This document shows positions 38,841 through 49,296 of a stretch of 64,000 bases of DNA, one piece after another. Each line of letters begins with the position of its first letter. Within the stretch, counting starts at the first letter, position 1. The notes below the pieces were generated by a model, which saw only the letters and a list, made by a program, of their open reading frames with translations, was not told the origin of the DNA and ran no database searches. Both the position numbers and the translations under genes were made by a program. This stretch comes from Sordaria brevicollis (taxonomy: Eukaryota > Ascomycota > Sordariomycetes > Sordariales > Sordariaceae). The DNA is taken from contig JAUTDP010000003.1 in the NCBI GenBank assembly GCA_033439795.1, forward strand, positions 1,364,001 through 1,428,000. The letters are read 5' to 3'.

Positions 38841-39635
38841 TCAGTAAGTCTCATCCATACCGTGGTAGTCACCACTACCACTTGCGCTGGCACCACTCTT
38901 TGCTCCCTCCTCCGCTAACTCCTTCTCCAGTCGCTTTACCTCGGCTATCAACATTTCTCTTTGCTCCGTGAGCGTTTCAATCCGAACCTTTGCCATTTCC
39001 AACAGCCTCGCCTTGTTGGTTCCTCGTCCCTTTCGGCGTTTCCTGACTTGAGTTGGCGAAGAACTGGAGTCTCTGGCGGTGCTGTTATGCTCATCTTCGG
39101 GTGCATGGGACTCTCCGTATTCGTTGTCGTCATCTTCCGCGCCGGAATCCTGTTGCTGCTGTGACAAAAGCGCTTGCAGGTTTTCAAATTGCTCGTTGAG
39201 TTTGTTTCGATACCTCCGCCCAATGTTGTTGTGTCGCTCTCTAATACTGACATCTTCTTCCTCGGCTTCCTTTGTAGCATTAGGTTCAAGGCCCTCCACG
39301 GACGTGTCCGGCCGCGGTGTCTCGCCAGTTGTCTGGGTTAAAAAGTCTTCGAACCTGATTGGCGACGTTATCGTTATGACTGGTGTGACCTGGGAAGCGG
39401 CGGTGAAGTGAAAGTCTCCGCTGGATGTACCGCCACGAGTACCGCCACTAGGAGATGGAGGCTCAAAGACGGTCTTGGCATCTGTCTTGGCACTGAGGTC
39501 GTTCAGGTTTTGGTGTTGATGATGATGCTGGCCTTGGTATTGGTGTTGAGACTCCGCAGAGGTCGTCAACGCCAGCGGGCTGGTGGCTTCAATACGACGT
39601 CGTTTGGTAGCTGGTGAGTCGTCCGGGTCCATCAT
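38841..39635 (-). CDS. bHLH transcription factor with leucine-zipper-like extension
   Basis: 264 residues from the first in-frame ATG at 39,635. An in-frame TAG lies upstream at the end of ACATTAG. This could be a splice acceptor, so a short upstream exon or 5' UTR intron is possible. The basic region and helix 1 (about 132-158) read RERHNNIGRRYRNKLNEQF, with His, Glu and Arg at E-box contact positions. Helix 2 (about 208-225) is ARLLEMAKVRIETL and runs into a coiled coil with heptad leucines (to about 243). The loop between the helices is unusually long (about 45-50 residues), acidic then basic. The N-terminus is rich in Gln/His and low complexity. It should bind DNA in the nucleus as a dimer; the target genes are unknown. 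Confidence 0.85.
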   Translation of the reverse strand: MMDPDDSPATKRRRIEATSPLALTTSAESQHQYQGQHHHQHQNLNDLSAKTDAKTVFEPPSPSGGTRGGTSSGDFHFTAASQVTPVITITSPIRFEDFLTQTTGETPRPDTSVEGLEPNATKEAEEEDVSIRERHNNIGRRYRNKLNEQFENLQALLSQQQQDSGAEDDDNEYGESHAPEDEHNSTARDSSSSPTQVRKRRKGRGTNKARLLEMAKVRIETLTEQREMLIAEVKRLEKELAEEGAKSGASASGSGDYHGMDETY

Positions 39636-40496
39636 TGGAAGTGGGAAGTTGGATGCGAAGCTGATGTTGTCGCTGTTGTCCACGAACTAATGTTTCCTCT
39701 CTTCCTCAGGCTGGAGGTCTGGCCTCTTTCATATGTCCGTCCCATCCTCGTCTTCAAAGTCCGCTTGGACTGCTCGGACTCTCTGCCGAAACGAACCTTA
39801 CCTACTCAACAAGCCCTTAAGCCGAGAAACCCTATCGCGGCTTTACGAGATCGTGGGGAAACAGACACGAACAAAACTACCTACACGTGGGGGTTTCCCA
39901 TTGAAGGATATCATGATCTTTTCTCTCTCTCCCCTTGTTCCCGGCCGTGCAGTCGCATGGCGCACGACGCATGACTGGAGCGCGCCGTCCCGAATGACAG
40001 TTTCCGTTCCTGGCAATCCACCTCTTCCCAACCCCTGAAGAAAGAAGGGACTGGACGAGACCCCTGAGAGCACAGCGACGATCAATACACTTTTCCTCTA
40101 AATCCGATTCCCGGATATTGCCATGACGTCGTAATGGTGCCTGAAATCAGGCGATTGTCCAGCAACATTGTCAATAGTTTCTTTTCTGCTTATAATGCTC
40201 CCCTTGGCCCCATACAGGACAACTCCTCTGTTCAATAGTGATTGTCTCACTTTATCTTTCTCGGTATGTCCTATTTTGCTCCACGTGGTGATGTTTTTCC
40301 TTTCCACAGCCTATCCTTCAACTTTCACTGGCTAACCACCCGAAACTTTGACACTGACACCTGTCTATAGCAGAAGCCACCTTAGCTGTCCGTCCAATAT
40401 TCCGGTCGGTCCGCCAAGTTCATCGAGATCTCGGAAATGTCGGGGCGACTCATTCACTGACTGGACTGCCGCTGCTCTGCTCTGCTTTGCTGGGGC
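39636..40496. other. Intergenic region upstream of the bHLH gene
   Basis: Probably holds the bHLH promoter and the 3' UTR of the methyltransferase gene. On the minus strand GTAAGG near 39,799 and ACATTAG ending near 39,686 could bound a 5' UTR intron. No coding gene is supported. Confidence 0.45.
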
Positions 40497-41610
40497 TTAA
40501 GCGGTCTTGTACGGCATCCGCATCCGGAAACTGAGAATCGCCGGCAGTTGCGTGTAATTCCGGCTCGACTCGATCCTGCCCTTCTCCTCGTCTTCAGCCG
40601 AGAATGCCGGCTCTTCCATGGCATCCATGACCAGGCCAGCTCGGAAGAAGGTGGTGAAGAGCTCATCCATTGGGCGGTGGAAGTAGATCTGCCTTTTTGG
40701 TTAGCTTTGTCCGCTGACGATATTCCGGTCTCATCTCGGAGAAACAGAAGACTGCTTTGGGAAAGAGGGTCCATCCATCCTAGCTCAACCTCAACCCAAT
40801 GGACTTACCTGCCGCTTCGGTTGTCCAGGAATGGCAATACCCTTGTAAGGCGGAATGTCGAGGTACTTCTCGATGACTTTGGTCCTGACGAGTTTGAGGT
40901 CGCCGGTCTCCCCTTCGTACCGGAGATCGACATTGCGAGAAGCTCCGGAGGTCATGAAAACGGGATGGAGAACAGTTGCGACGAAGCTAGATGGGAAGGT
41001 ATCAGTCAACTGCCTATCGGTATCCGTCCCATACAGCTCAAAAATGAGGCTGACATACACTCCATTGGGCTTCAACAGCTTCGGAAGCGACTGAACTAGT
41101 GGTTCGAGGGTGGAAACGTCCATGATGGCCATGTTCATGAGGACAATGTCAAAATTGTTCTCACCCTGTTGTTAACCAGCAAAGAAGAGCGATGTTAGCC
41201 TTCAGCAATCGAGTGTGTCCCAGAGTTTTATGCTGCAGACATACGTTTGCAGCTATGAACCTCTCAAAGTCCTCCACCTGGGTGACGTCCAGCTTCTCAA
41301 ACGCCATCGTCGGGTATTCTTCTCCGACAGTACGGCTCCTGGCTATCTGCAGCATGTTCTCGCTTCCGTCGGTGGCCGTCACCGCGGCTCCCTGCTTGGC
41401 TAGCCATCGGGCGCCAATGCCGTTTCCTGTCGCCAGGTCAAGCGCACGCTGGCCGTTCAGATCCGTTCCTATAAGTCGACGAAGCGATGGCTCTTGCAGC
41501 TTTTTCCAGTACATGTTACCATCTTTGCCGATGGAACCGTCCCAAAAGGTCGCGTTGCTTTCCCACGAGTCAAGGGCTACGTCGCCCAGCTGCTGGTTTT
41601 CTGACAACAT
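40497..41610 (-). CDS. Class I SAM-dependent methyltransferase
   Basis: Three exons, complement(join(40497..40688,40809..41165,41245..41610)), 304 residues. Introns are 79 and 120 bases, both phase 0, with donors GTATGT and GTAAGT and acceptors AACAG and GGCAG. The glycine-rich SAM motif I is LDLATGNGIG (57-66), with Asp81 after strand 2 as the expected ribose contact. An NFDIVLMNMAIMD block begins exon 2, equivalent to motif IV/post-I. Length and motif order fit the Methyltransf_11/25 superfamily. The substrate cannot be told; small-molecule methylation is the usual role. No signal peptide, so cytosolic. Confidence 0.88.
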
Positions 41611-42084
41611 TGTAGGGTTGAGAGATTTGGCTATCTGGTTCGGAAGCAGGAGGGAGCGTTGAAGTTCTGATCAGCCGCACTGTCCGGAGCAAGAGTTTAC
41701 TAGAGTTTTTATCAAGACAAGTTGCCGTCGTCCCCAACCTAACTTCGGTGAGCTGACTCAGACCGAAACTTCGCCGAGGCAACGATGATACTTCTTGGCA
41801 CTTGCGATATGCTGCGATGCTACATCAAGACTTATCAAGTTAGGGTAATGCATAGGCAGATCTCCGTCTTGATTGATAGGTACGGAGTACTTTGTAACCA
41901 TTCCCGGCAGATTTTATACTAAAGTAAACAACAACCCCTTGTGGGGATATTGAAGAGAAATGACAACCCAAAAACCCATTTCTCATATGTATGGCAGGAA
42001 CCATACGGCCGGCAACACCTCGACCACTTCCATTCTCTCACACAACACACGCATAGGAAAGTATGTATGTACATTACCCTCCTT
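41611..42084. other. Intergenic region
   Basis: Between two minus-strand genes: methyltransferase promoter and 3' UTR of the secreted protein gene. Nothing else recognised. Confidence 0.5.
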
Positions 42085-42690
42085 TTAACTTGAAAACCGA
42101 CCAACAGTCCACTTAATCCTCAGCCATCCCTCCTTGCCGTCATCCTTCCCTGCGTCCCAACAATCCGTCTCCCCCGTGGCCCGCAAGAGGCCGTGTTTCT
42201 GCTTTTCCAGCCAACTCCCCATATACGTCTTTACGTCCACCATCCCAAAGTATAACTGCCCCGACTTCTGGTTCCCGCTTGCAATCTCCGTCTCTGCCAA
42301 CTGCAACCGCAACTCGCATGTCCCCCATCGGTACAGCCAGAATCCGTCATCTTGAAGGAGAGCGACGTCAACCGTCCAGTACCCCCTCAATCCTTCCATG
42401 TAGTAGACGCTGTTGGGCCTCTTCTTGTTGATGTCGTCGAGGATGGCGACGCAGTCCTCCACCTTGGCGGCGGTGGCGTTGTCGTAGCTGAGAAGGGGTT
42501 GGGGGTCTTTGGCGGGGTCGTAAGGGCAGAACCTGGGTTGAGCAACGAGAGGGGGGATAGGGGTGAAGGTGGCAATCTCGTTTCTGTTGTTATCGCGTTT
42601 GACCGCAACAAGGCTGGAGTCGATGGCATTGGGAGCGATGGCGGCTGCGGAGGCGAGGCCGATGAAGTAGAGGTGGGTGAGGAATTGCAT
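42085..42690 (-). CDS. Secreted Ecp2/Hce2-like cysteine protein
   Basis: 201 residues from the ATG at 42,690, chosen because it starts a signal peptide: MQFLTHLYFIGLASA, cleavage near 17. A Lys-Arg pair at 31-32 may be a Kex2 site. Four cysteines remain in the mature part (55, 80, 125, 177). The order DC...W...GTC...VDV...TG-T-CW resembles the Hce2 domain of the Ecp2 family of fungal secreted proteins. The match is by pattern only, with moderate certainty. One N-glycosylation site (NAT, 71-73). Members are linked to host interaction or fungal antagonism, but no activity can be read from this sequence. Longer upstream starts would bury the signal peptide, so I rejected them. Confidence 0.75.
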   Translation of the reverse strand: MQFLTHLYFIGLASAAAIAPNAIDSSLVAVKRDNNRNEIATFTPIPPLVAQPRFCPYDPAKDPQPLLSYDNATAAKVEDCVAILDDINKKRPNSVYYMEGLRGYWTVDVALLQDDGFWLYRWGTCELRLQLAETEIASGNQKSGQLYFGMVDVKTYMGSWLEKQKHGLLRATGETDCWDAGKDDGKEGWLRIKWTVGRFSS

Positions 42691-43557
42691 GGTGTCACGG
42701 TTGAGATGGCTGTTGTAGCTGTTGGTGCTGTGCTTGTTTGGAAGCAAGTGAAGCAGTGGAGTTTTGCCGTGAGAGATTAACGGAAGCTGATCGAACGTTC
42801 GGGTTTGTGGTCGCGACAAGCTGGTTGACAAAGTCCCAAAAGCTCAAGGAAAGGAAGTCGTATTGCACGAAAGTCTCCAGTTAGCAGGAAAGACTGGCTG
42901 TCTTTAAACTTGACCGCTGTTCGCTTACGATGTTTTCCATCCCAAAACATCGAGTTTGTGGGAAGTAGACAAAGGGACAAGGGGTCACTTGCTGCTCCTG
43001 GTCGTTCCTGCCTTGGGCAAGAAGCCATGGGCCGCTGTCTTCTTTGAGCCCCAAAGTCTGGAAGTGATAATCCAGGGGTATAGCATGGTAAGGTTGGCGG
43101 CGTGAGCATTGGAAAATGTCGAGGTTTGCGTTGCAAAACAAAGAAAAGGTTCCTCTCTCGTTGACGCAACTGTCATCACGACCTCAGTCACCCGCGACGC
43201 CACACCGTTGGTGCATGGCACTTCAAGGCCAAGATGTCGAAGAAGTCTATATTTAGTATTTGTTTCTTTATGCGCTTCATGGGGCTAGCCATTGGCACAA
43301 CGGTCACTTAACCTGTCTAGCACCATCGAGGGTGGGACAAAGTCCTGGTCCAAATTCCGCAACAAAGAACCCAACCACTGGTATGTTTGACGCAATATCG
43401 ACTGTAATACCCCCGGTAAATGCCATCACGAGCTTGGTTACCAACAAACCTCATGACTATCAACCGCCCGATATCTGGTCATGATGGTGGGAACCTATCA
43501 GCGTTATAGCGCCCACCCTTCACGATGCTGCATTAGTCACGCCCAAGCTCCATCTTC
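42691..43557. other. Intergenic region
   Basis: Promoter side of the secreted protein gene. Several overlapping short open frames at 42,777-43,221, but none has homology or splice structure I can support. Confidence 0.5.
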
Positions 43558-44303
43558 TTAAGCACCCAGAAACTCCTTCTCCAACCTCTTCCCATCCTCC
43601 AACAAACCGTCCACCTGCGCCGCCTCCGCAGCCCTCTTCGCCAACATGTCGGTCTCGCTCCTCTCGGCTTGGAGCTCCTCCTCCAGCTTCTTCAGCTTCT
43701 GATGATACTTTCCGCACTCCTCAATCTTCTGGATGTTGGTACGTAAGGCCTCGTTGACCTTCTTACGAAGCTGGATCTTGGCTTTAAGTGTTCGCTCAGC
43801 TGCCGGAAAGGTCTTTTCCGAGAGTCTCTAGGCTTGGGAGACCAGCTTGCCGTGGTCAGACAGGGCGTTATGGATGAGCTGTGCTTCGTCGCCTGTGTCT
43901 TTCTCGTTGAGGTTGGTGTATGAGCCGATGATCATATCCAACTCGGACTCGGGAGCAGGAGCATCCTCGACGTCGATGGGAATAGGTTGCTCTGAGTCTC
44001 CAGCCTCGGCTTCAACCTCGGTGTTCGGAATGGATGGAGTAGTTGATGGACTAGACTCAGCGCATTCAGGTAAGGGAGTAGGCTCGCGGGTGAGATCGAC
44101 GCTTGCAACTCTGCGAGTGGATAAATCCGAACTGGGGTCCATATGATGTCTGCGAAACCCGCGCCCACGCAACGGACCGGTGTCCCATGGCTTCGAGCGC
44201 CCTTCGTAATCCCCGTTGCGTTAGAACGGTTCAATTAGCAAGATTGGGTGTTTGATCCAGATGACTTACACCGACAAGTGGAACAGGAACTTCTCGTACG
44301 CAT
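43558..44303 (-). pseudogene. Coiled-coil protein gene with in-frame TAG
   Basis: Exon 1 is 44,303-44,270, with first ATG at 44,303 and an in-frame stop upstream. A 68-base intron follows (donor GTAAGT, branch CTAAC, acceptor GAAG at 44,202), then exon 2 from 44,201. The frame meets TAG at 43,830-43,828 after 135 codons, then stays open for 89 more codons to a TAA at 43,560-43,558. The post-stop part is strongly coiled coil (heptads such as LKKLEEELQAE), while the pre-stop part is acidic and Pro/Ser-rich. One change, CAG to TAG, would explain it, and that is a CpA-to-TpA transition. Alternatives: a real short 135-residue protein, stop readthrough, or a sequencing error. I found no intron that removes the TAG. 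No known domain. Confidence 0.65.
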
Positions 44304-45001
44304 ATCGGTTATCTTCTACCGCCGGATTTTGATAATTAACTGAGTTGCCGGGGTTTGGAATTGGTAGTACCACAATGAGCTGAGCAATGCTATCTGCCAG
44401 CTATGATCACTCGCAATCCCTTGATTGCTAGGTGATACGAACCGAGAGAATTGCCAGTGGAGGAAGCAGGTGGAAGAGGGAGAGAAAGAGGGGATCCAGA
44501 GAAAATAGAGGCGCGAGAAATGTGGCGCCTAAAAAAGATCCCCAAGGCCATGGTTGTTTGCAGAGCTTCGGTTTGAAGTTCAGCTTTGGACGAAGCCTTC
44601 TTCGTGCTGCGGCGGATGGGATGAAGGAGATGAGCGATGGGGTGCTGAGCGTTCATACCCATCATCCTGTCCCCGACCCTCCGAGAAGTCATGAACTTTC
44701 TCTCCTATTGACATCAAAGAAGGCAAAATGATGCCCCGGGGGTGCGGATATGTGATTCATACCTGATAATGGTGTTTTCCAGCCGTCCTTGATGATATGG
44801 CGTCCCATATCAGTCCAACTTGAATAGCCCAACGCTTTCAACCAGACCCGTAGTATCCAGCCATCCCGATGTTGCCTAACACTCCACATCTTAGACGCAC
44901 GTCAGCCATTGGGGAATATTGTATGAGATTATGAGCGAGTGATCATGATGCTCAGAAGATTATATGCTTTCCTTCCGAATGATGACTTCTTGTTCCAGTC
45001 T
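44304..45001. other. Intergenic region
   Basis: Overlapping small frames on both strands at 44,390-44,731, no recognisable product. Probably the coiled-coil gene promoter and the 3' UTR of the HET gene. Confidence 0.45.
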
Positions 45002-47140
45002 TCACCACCACGTCCGCAAGCACAACTCAATCCCACCAGGCAGCTTGCAAACAACAAGGGCCTCCTTCCACCACTCGTGGTGTTCATCTCCCATTTCCTC
45101 GAATTTTAACCTTGGGCTTGCCATATCCGGCTTTTTGGCAACTTCCATTAGCTTTTCTAGCGTGATTGCCGTGTCTGGGCTCAACTTTCTTGCTCGGCAG
45201 AAAAGATCGGAAGAAACCACTAGAAGCAATCTTGTCGGACGTCTGGCTCCAGCGTCAAGAGGAACCGGGTTTGCGGTGGAAAGGGGATTCGGAAACTGTT
45301 CTGACTGAATCTGCCTGGCGGCGTGGAGTGGATTCGGATTGAAGTTCAAGACCATGGCAGCTATTGTAGTGTTTGGGGTGTACTGAACTTTGTTATGGAT
45401 CTTTTCATCCCACGGATGGCCTGTTAACCGCAAAGCGCGGGACCGGGGAGGTGGGCGAGGAAGGTGACACCACCACCAGTCGTCCTCTAACCTATTGGTA
45501 GGTGCGCAAGGCAACATGTCTATAGGACAACTGTGTCGAAAAAGTGTAAAGTACATGCTGCACATTGGCTGGGGTGGATACATTAGCTCAATCCGTAGAG
45601 TGCTCATGTCTTCCTTGGTCGCAAATGGATGACCAAAATCGAACATTAAGGATCTCTCCAAGTAGCCAACAGAATCCCACAATCGGCGGTAGCGATCCTC
45701 GGGGCGAATGCAGATGCTCATCACCTGGGCCTTCTCGGCGAAGGAAACGGGGACTTTGCAGGGAAGACAGTATGGACTTTGCACATACTCATCATCGCGG
45801 TCCTTTGAGGCAGCGTCAATGACGGAGGCGCGGATCAAAGGAAGGGCGACCAAGCTGGCCGGTTTTGTTTTGAGCTTGGGACTGCAGGCCAGAAGACCGT
45901 ACACGATATGCTCATGTAAGTCGTCTCTGGCAACAGGGAGAGTGATGTCTAGCCCACGCTGGCCCAGGGCAAATGTTGGCCTCCTGTGCCCCGGTATGCC
46001 GCAAGGTTCGAGATTGCCAGCGAATCCGAAGTCCTTTGGGGATGGCGCAAATAGGGGCCTTGGCCGCCCGCCAAAGTTATGGCCATAGAGATCTCTACAA
46101 AGCCGGTGTCCACCTAAGACTCCGCCTTGTGGCCCACTAGTAACATCGGCATAAGCACACGGTGGGATGTGAGAGCGAACATGTGGTGGTTCGAATGGAC
46201 TTTCCAAAGTGCCTACTTCTTGTAGGTCTAAACCCTCGGGTATTGTGGTGCGACGAACGTTTCGATCGCGCTCGTGACAGCGGCAACAGCGGCAGTAGAA
46301 GGGAATCTCTGATATCGGAGCCCCATGAAGCGGCTCATTGTAGCCCCAAGCTAGCAGAGTGCAGTCATCGGTAGACTTCATAATTTCCTGTTGGAGTCGA
46401 GCAAACGCCTTCCTGCCTTCGCCGTACAGCATCGGCATGTGGATATCGAACAAGCCAAGCAAGCAGTATGCTTGATCCTCGATTCTTGTCGTCTGCCTCC
46501 CAGCGGCCCATGACATCTTGGTGGCAACGCTGGTGTCCCGCAGGACGGCTTCCAGGTCCCAGGCCTTGCAAGGATCCAGCTCAATGCCGAGGAGAAACTT
46601 GCCATGGATTCCGGTCGCTTTTGATATCTGGCTGGACCACTCGGAGCGTGAGCCCAGTTCTCTCCAGTCGGCATCAAAGAAGATCAAGTAGCGGGGTGCG
46701 AGAAGCTCCTGTAAGATCCAGCCCCGGGTGAACCAGCGGCAGAAGAAGGTAGCGTAGCTCTGTAACTCTTCATTTAGGTCGAAATTGGACTTGTAGACAT
46801 CCGAGAGGAGGGCCAAGCAGAGGCTCGAGTTGCGGTACCATCGAAACATGGAGTTGATGGCTTCTTGCAGCTCTGCGCTGTTGGTCTTGTCGATGCAGCA
46901 GTTGTCGATCCAGATGTGTTGAAATCCCTTGAGATAGGCCATTGAACACGCATCTTGAACTTTCTTCCATGACTGATTTGGTAGACTTCTGCTCTGCAAT
47001 ACTGCCTTTGCATTCGGCCGTTGCATGTCCTGGAGCGTAACCTCGTCGCCGTCCCAAGTGTGGGAGAGGATGGCGTAACTTGGGACTGCATCTTCGGGGA
47101 ATTCGTGGAACGTAAAGTCTTTGGTCGAAAGCAGCCGCAT
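45002..47140 (-). CDS. HET domain protein (heterokaryon incompatibility type)
   Basis: 712 residues, intronless, from the ATG at 47,140 giving MRLLSTKDF, the usual start of HET proteins. The frame is open 96 codons upstream, but that part looks non-coding. The HET domain (about 22-130) shows YAILSHTW at 22-29, then WIDNCCIDK at 77-85 and EAINSMFRWYR. A downstream conserved block typical of HET-D/HET-E-type proteins follows: GWILQELLAP, MSWAAGRQTTRIEDQAYCLLGLFDI, MPMLYGEG. There is no NACHT or WD repeat; the C-terminal 350 residues are unassigned. HET proteins cause cell death on non-self fusion in filamentous fungi; whether this one acts so is inferred. The active-loop residue after WID is Asn, where HET-E has Thr. 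Confidence 0.88.
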   Translation of the reverse strand: MRLLSTKDFTFHEFPEDAVPSYAILSHTWDGDEVTLQDMQRPNAKAVLQSRSLPNQSWKKVQDACSMAYLKGFQHIWIDNCCIDKTNSAELQEAINSMFRWYRNSSLCLALLSDVYKSNFDLNEELQSYATFFCRWFTRGWILQELLAPRYLIFFDADWRELGSRSEWSSQISKATGIHGKFLLGIELDPCKAWDLEAVLRDTSVATKMSWAAGRQTTRIEDQAYCLLGLFDIHMPMLYGEGRKAFARLQQEIMKSTDDCTLLAWGYNEPLHGAPISEIPFYCRCCRCHERDRNVRRTTIPEGLDLQEVGTLESPFEPPHVRSHIPPCAYADVTSGPQGGVLGGHRLCRDLYGHNFGGRPRPLFAPSPKDFGFAGNLEPCGIPGHRRPTFALGQRGLDITLPVARDDLHEHIVYGLLACSPKLKTKPASLVALPLIRASVIDAASKDRDDEYVQSPYCLPCKVPVSFAEKAQVMSICIRPEDRYRRLWDSVGYLERSLMFDFGHPFATKEDMSTLRIELMYPPQPMCSMYFTLFRHSCPIDMLPCAPTNRLEDDWWWCHLPRPPPRSRALRLTGHPWDEKIHNKVQYTPNTTIAAMVLNFNPNPLHAARQIQSEQFPNPLSTANPVPLDAGARRPTRLLLVVSSDLFCRARKLSPDTAITLEKLMEVAKKPDMASPRLKFEEMGDEHHEWWKEALVVCKLPGGIELCLRTWW

Positions 47141-47800
47141 AATGGAGGAAGGGAGTAGGTGCTCATAAAGCGAAAGCGTAAGAGAAATGAAAAAAGGGTG
47201 GAAGTTGCAATGCGGAACGTGGTACAGGAAGAAGTGAAAAGATTGAAATGTGTGAGGAGATGACAGTTGACACATGGAGAAAGTGCAATGCGGGGTGGAT
47301 TTGATGTTCCTTCCTGCTAGGCACCCATCCATCAGATGGAGGCGGTGCATTCCCTTGCTCTTGCTGCATGTAGCCTGACTTACCTGGCTCACAAAATCGT
47401 ACCTGCCGAAAGTATCAACTGTCACCACTTTTCATCATCCGTATTCGGCAATTGCAGTCAGCAATCCCCGATACTTGATTCTTCAATCAATGGCAGATGG
47501 ATGTAGGTATGAAACCTCTGGATAAAATTACCTGCCTGATACTTGTTGAACTTCCATGAACCTGCCAGATGATGAAGAAGGAAGAAAGGAAGGCGCGGTA
47601 CAAGCGAACGTTTTACAAAAGCGCTCGGTGCCACTCCTGGATTCTTTTCTCTCTCGAGTAAACATTGCGATCTCACGACCAAAGAAAGTCAAAACCTCGC
47701 CGTTATTAACTTTGCTTGTTGTTTGTATTCAACGTGCATCGCTTGTCGCCATCACAATACTGAAAAGCCTTTTCTAGACCACATCCTACACTACCAGACC
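47141..47800. other. Divergent promoter region
   Basis: Between the HET gene (-) and the 289-residue gene (+). Open frames present are extensions of these genes without good starts. Nothing else seen. Confidence 0.5.
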
Positions 47801-48670
47801 ATGGAAGCACATTCTTTCCCCTCCACGCGCCAGACGCCAACCGATGATGGCCCGTCGGAGGACCAAGACCAGCCACCGTCCAAGAAAGCGACAACCGACA
47901 GCTTAGAAGAAGTGGAAGACAACCACAACGCCCCCCTCAACGAGAAGGACATAAACAAAAAGAAAAGGTCACTCCAGACAGTGCTAGACGCCAAACCTAA
48001 TTACCTCCCCGCCGTCATCGACCTCTGGAAAGACTGCCACCGCTTCTACCAGCGCACCCCCTTTACCCTCTTCCCTCCCGAGTCCAACCTGCAGTACGAC
48101 GACGAGGAACTCTGGACCGAACCCTTCTGCTCATCCCTTCGAAGACTGCTCTGGTTCCCTCCCTACGTGGACAACATCCCCATGCTAGCCGTAGTCCTGC
48201 AGTACGCCATCATCTGCCAAACCGAAGACACTCGGCCTTGGTCCCCTTGCTTGCTCCTCGATGACGAAGTTGTACACAAGTGGTTTCTCACGCTCTGGAA
48301 GGACGCCTACGCTTCCTGCATGAAAAGCAAAGGCGGTACAGGTACTATAACTACCGTTTGTGACACTTCGCCGTGGGTAATCCACCGTTTTCTGCGGGAC
48401 AAACTCATGACGACGAACGTGCAGAGAACGTCGATGCCGAGCGTCGTGTTCTCGGAGCTGGAAGATGCCTTTACAATGGAGGCGTCGGACGTGGAAGGCG
48501 CGGAGCAGACGGGACCGTATCTGGTGACGGAGGAGATTCTCACTGCTGTGCTTCAGGCGATGGATGCGGCTGTTGTGCGCTGTGGCATGCAATTGTTTCC
48601 GCATGGGGAAATGATTGATCTTCCTGCGGTGGACGCTCCCTGGCGTACTCCCACTTGGTTGCCAAACTAA
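47801..48670 (+). CDS. Unknown 289-residue protein
   Basis: Single exon; ATG at 47,801 in good context (CAGACCATGG). The frame extends 26 codons upstream to another ATG at 47,723, which is possible but less likely. Residues 1-60 are acidic/charged and disordered-looking. Residues 65-289 appear globular, with many Trp and Pro (LWFPPYVDNIPMLAVVLQYAII, RPWSPCLLLDDEVVHKWFLTLW). No signal peptide, membrane segment or known motif. Likely intracellular. Confidence 0.7.
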   Translation: MEAHSFPSTRQTPTDDGPSEDQDQPPSKKATTDSLEEVEDNHNAPLNEKDINKKKRSLQTVLDAKPNYLPAVIDLWKDCHRFYQRTPFTLFPPESNLQYDDEELWTEPFCSSLRRLLWFPPYVDNIPMLAVVLQYAIICQTEDTRPWSPCLLLDDEVVHKWFLTLWKDAYASCMKSKGGTGTITTVCDTSPWVIHRFLRDKLMTTNVQRTSMPSVVFSELEDAFTMEASDVEGAEQTGPYLVTEEILTAVLQAMDAAVVRCGMQLFPHGEMIDLPAVDAPWRTPTWLPN

Positions 48671-49296
48671 GTAGATGATGTTGCATGAAGGAAGAAAGTC
48701 GTGATGCGAGGAAGGCGTAACCTTTAGATCTCGTCGTTCGGTGTTGAAATGGTCGGGTTCTCCCAGCATTAGATCCTCTTTCTATTTATCCAGCACTACT
48801 TTGTCACATTCATCATGCCTTCCCTAGCGTTTTTTTTTCTCCCCATGAGGCTGGATAGGTCTAGACAGACTTTATCCAGGTTACTAAATGGTGCTTAGAT
48901 GAGCTGAGGCATGTTGGTGTGTCGATTTGAGGCCCTTGTGTGAGCACAAAAGTCTTTGCTCTTGAGTGAGACCACGAAAAGAAACGGTAACGCAGGATAA
49001 TTAGGTTGAGAGTAGTGACGACGAACTGAGCAAATAATACTGTGTGGATTCTTTCAACAACTAGATATGTTCCGGGTATCCCAAGAAAAATGTAATCATA
49101 CTACCAATGTAGGTGAAAGTCTACCACGCTCCCTGTCACTCAGTCTCATGCAATCTTTCTCCGCATCACCTATGTCCTTAGTGGATATCCGCAACTCCTC
49201 CGACTACCAAATCCCCGTACGCCGTGCGACAAGCTTTAACCAAAAGCATCGCAACATTTCATTAAGCCAAAAATCCCTCCTTCCAACCCAGAGGGT
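48671..49296. other. Convergent intergenic region
   Basis: Between the 3' ends of the 289-residue gene and the lipase gene. T-run near 48,831. No gene supported. Confidence 0.5.
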
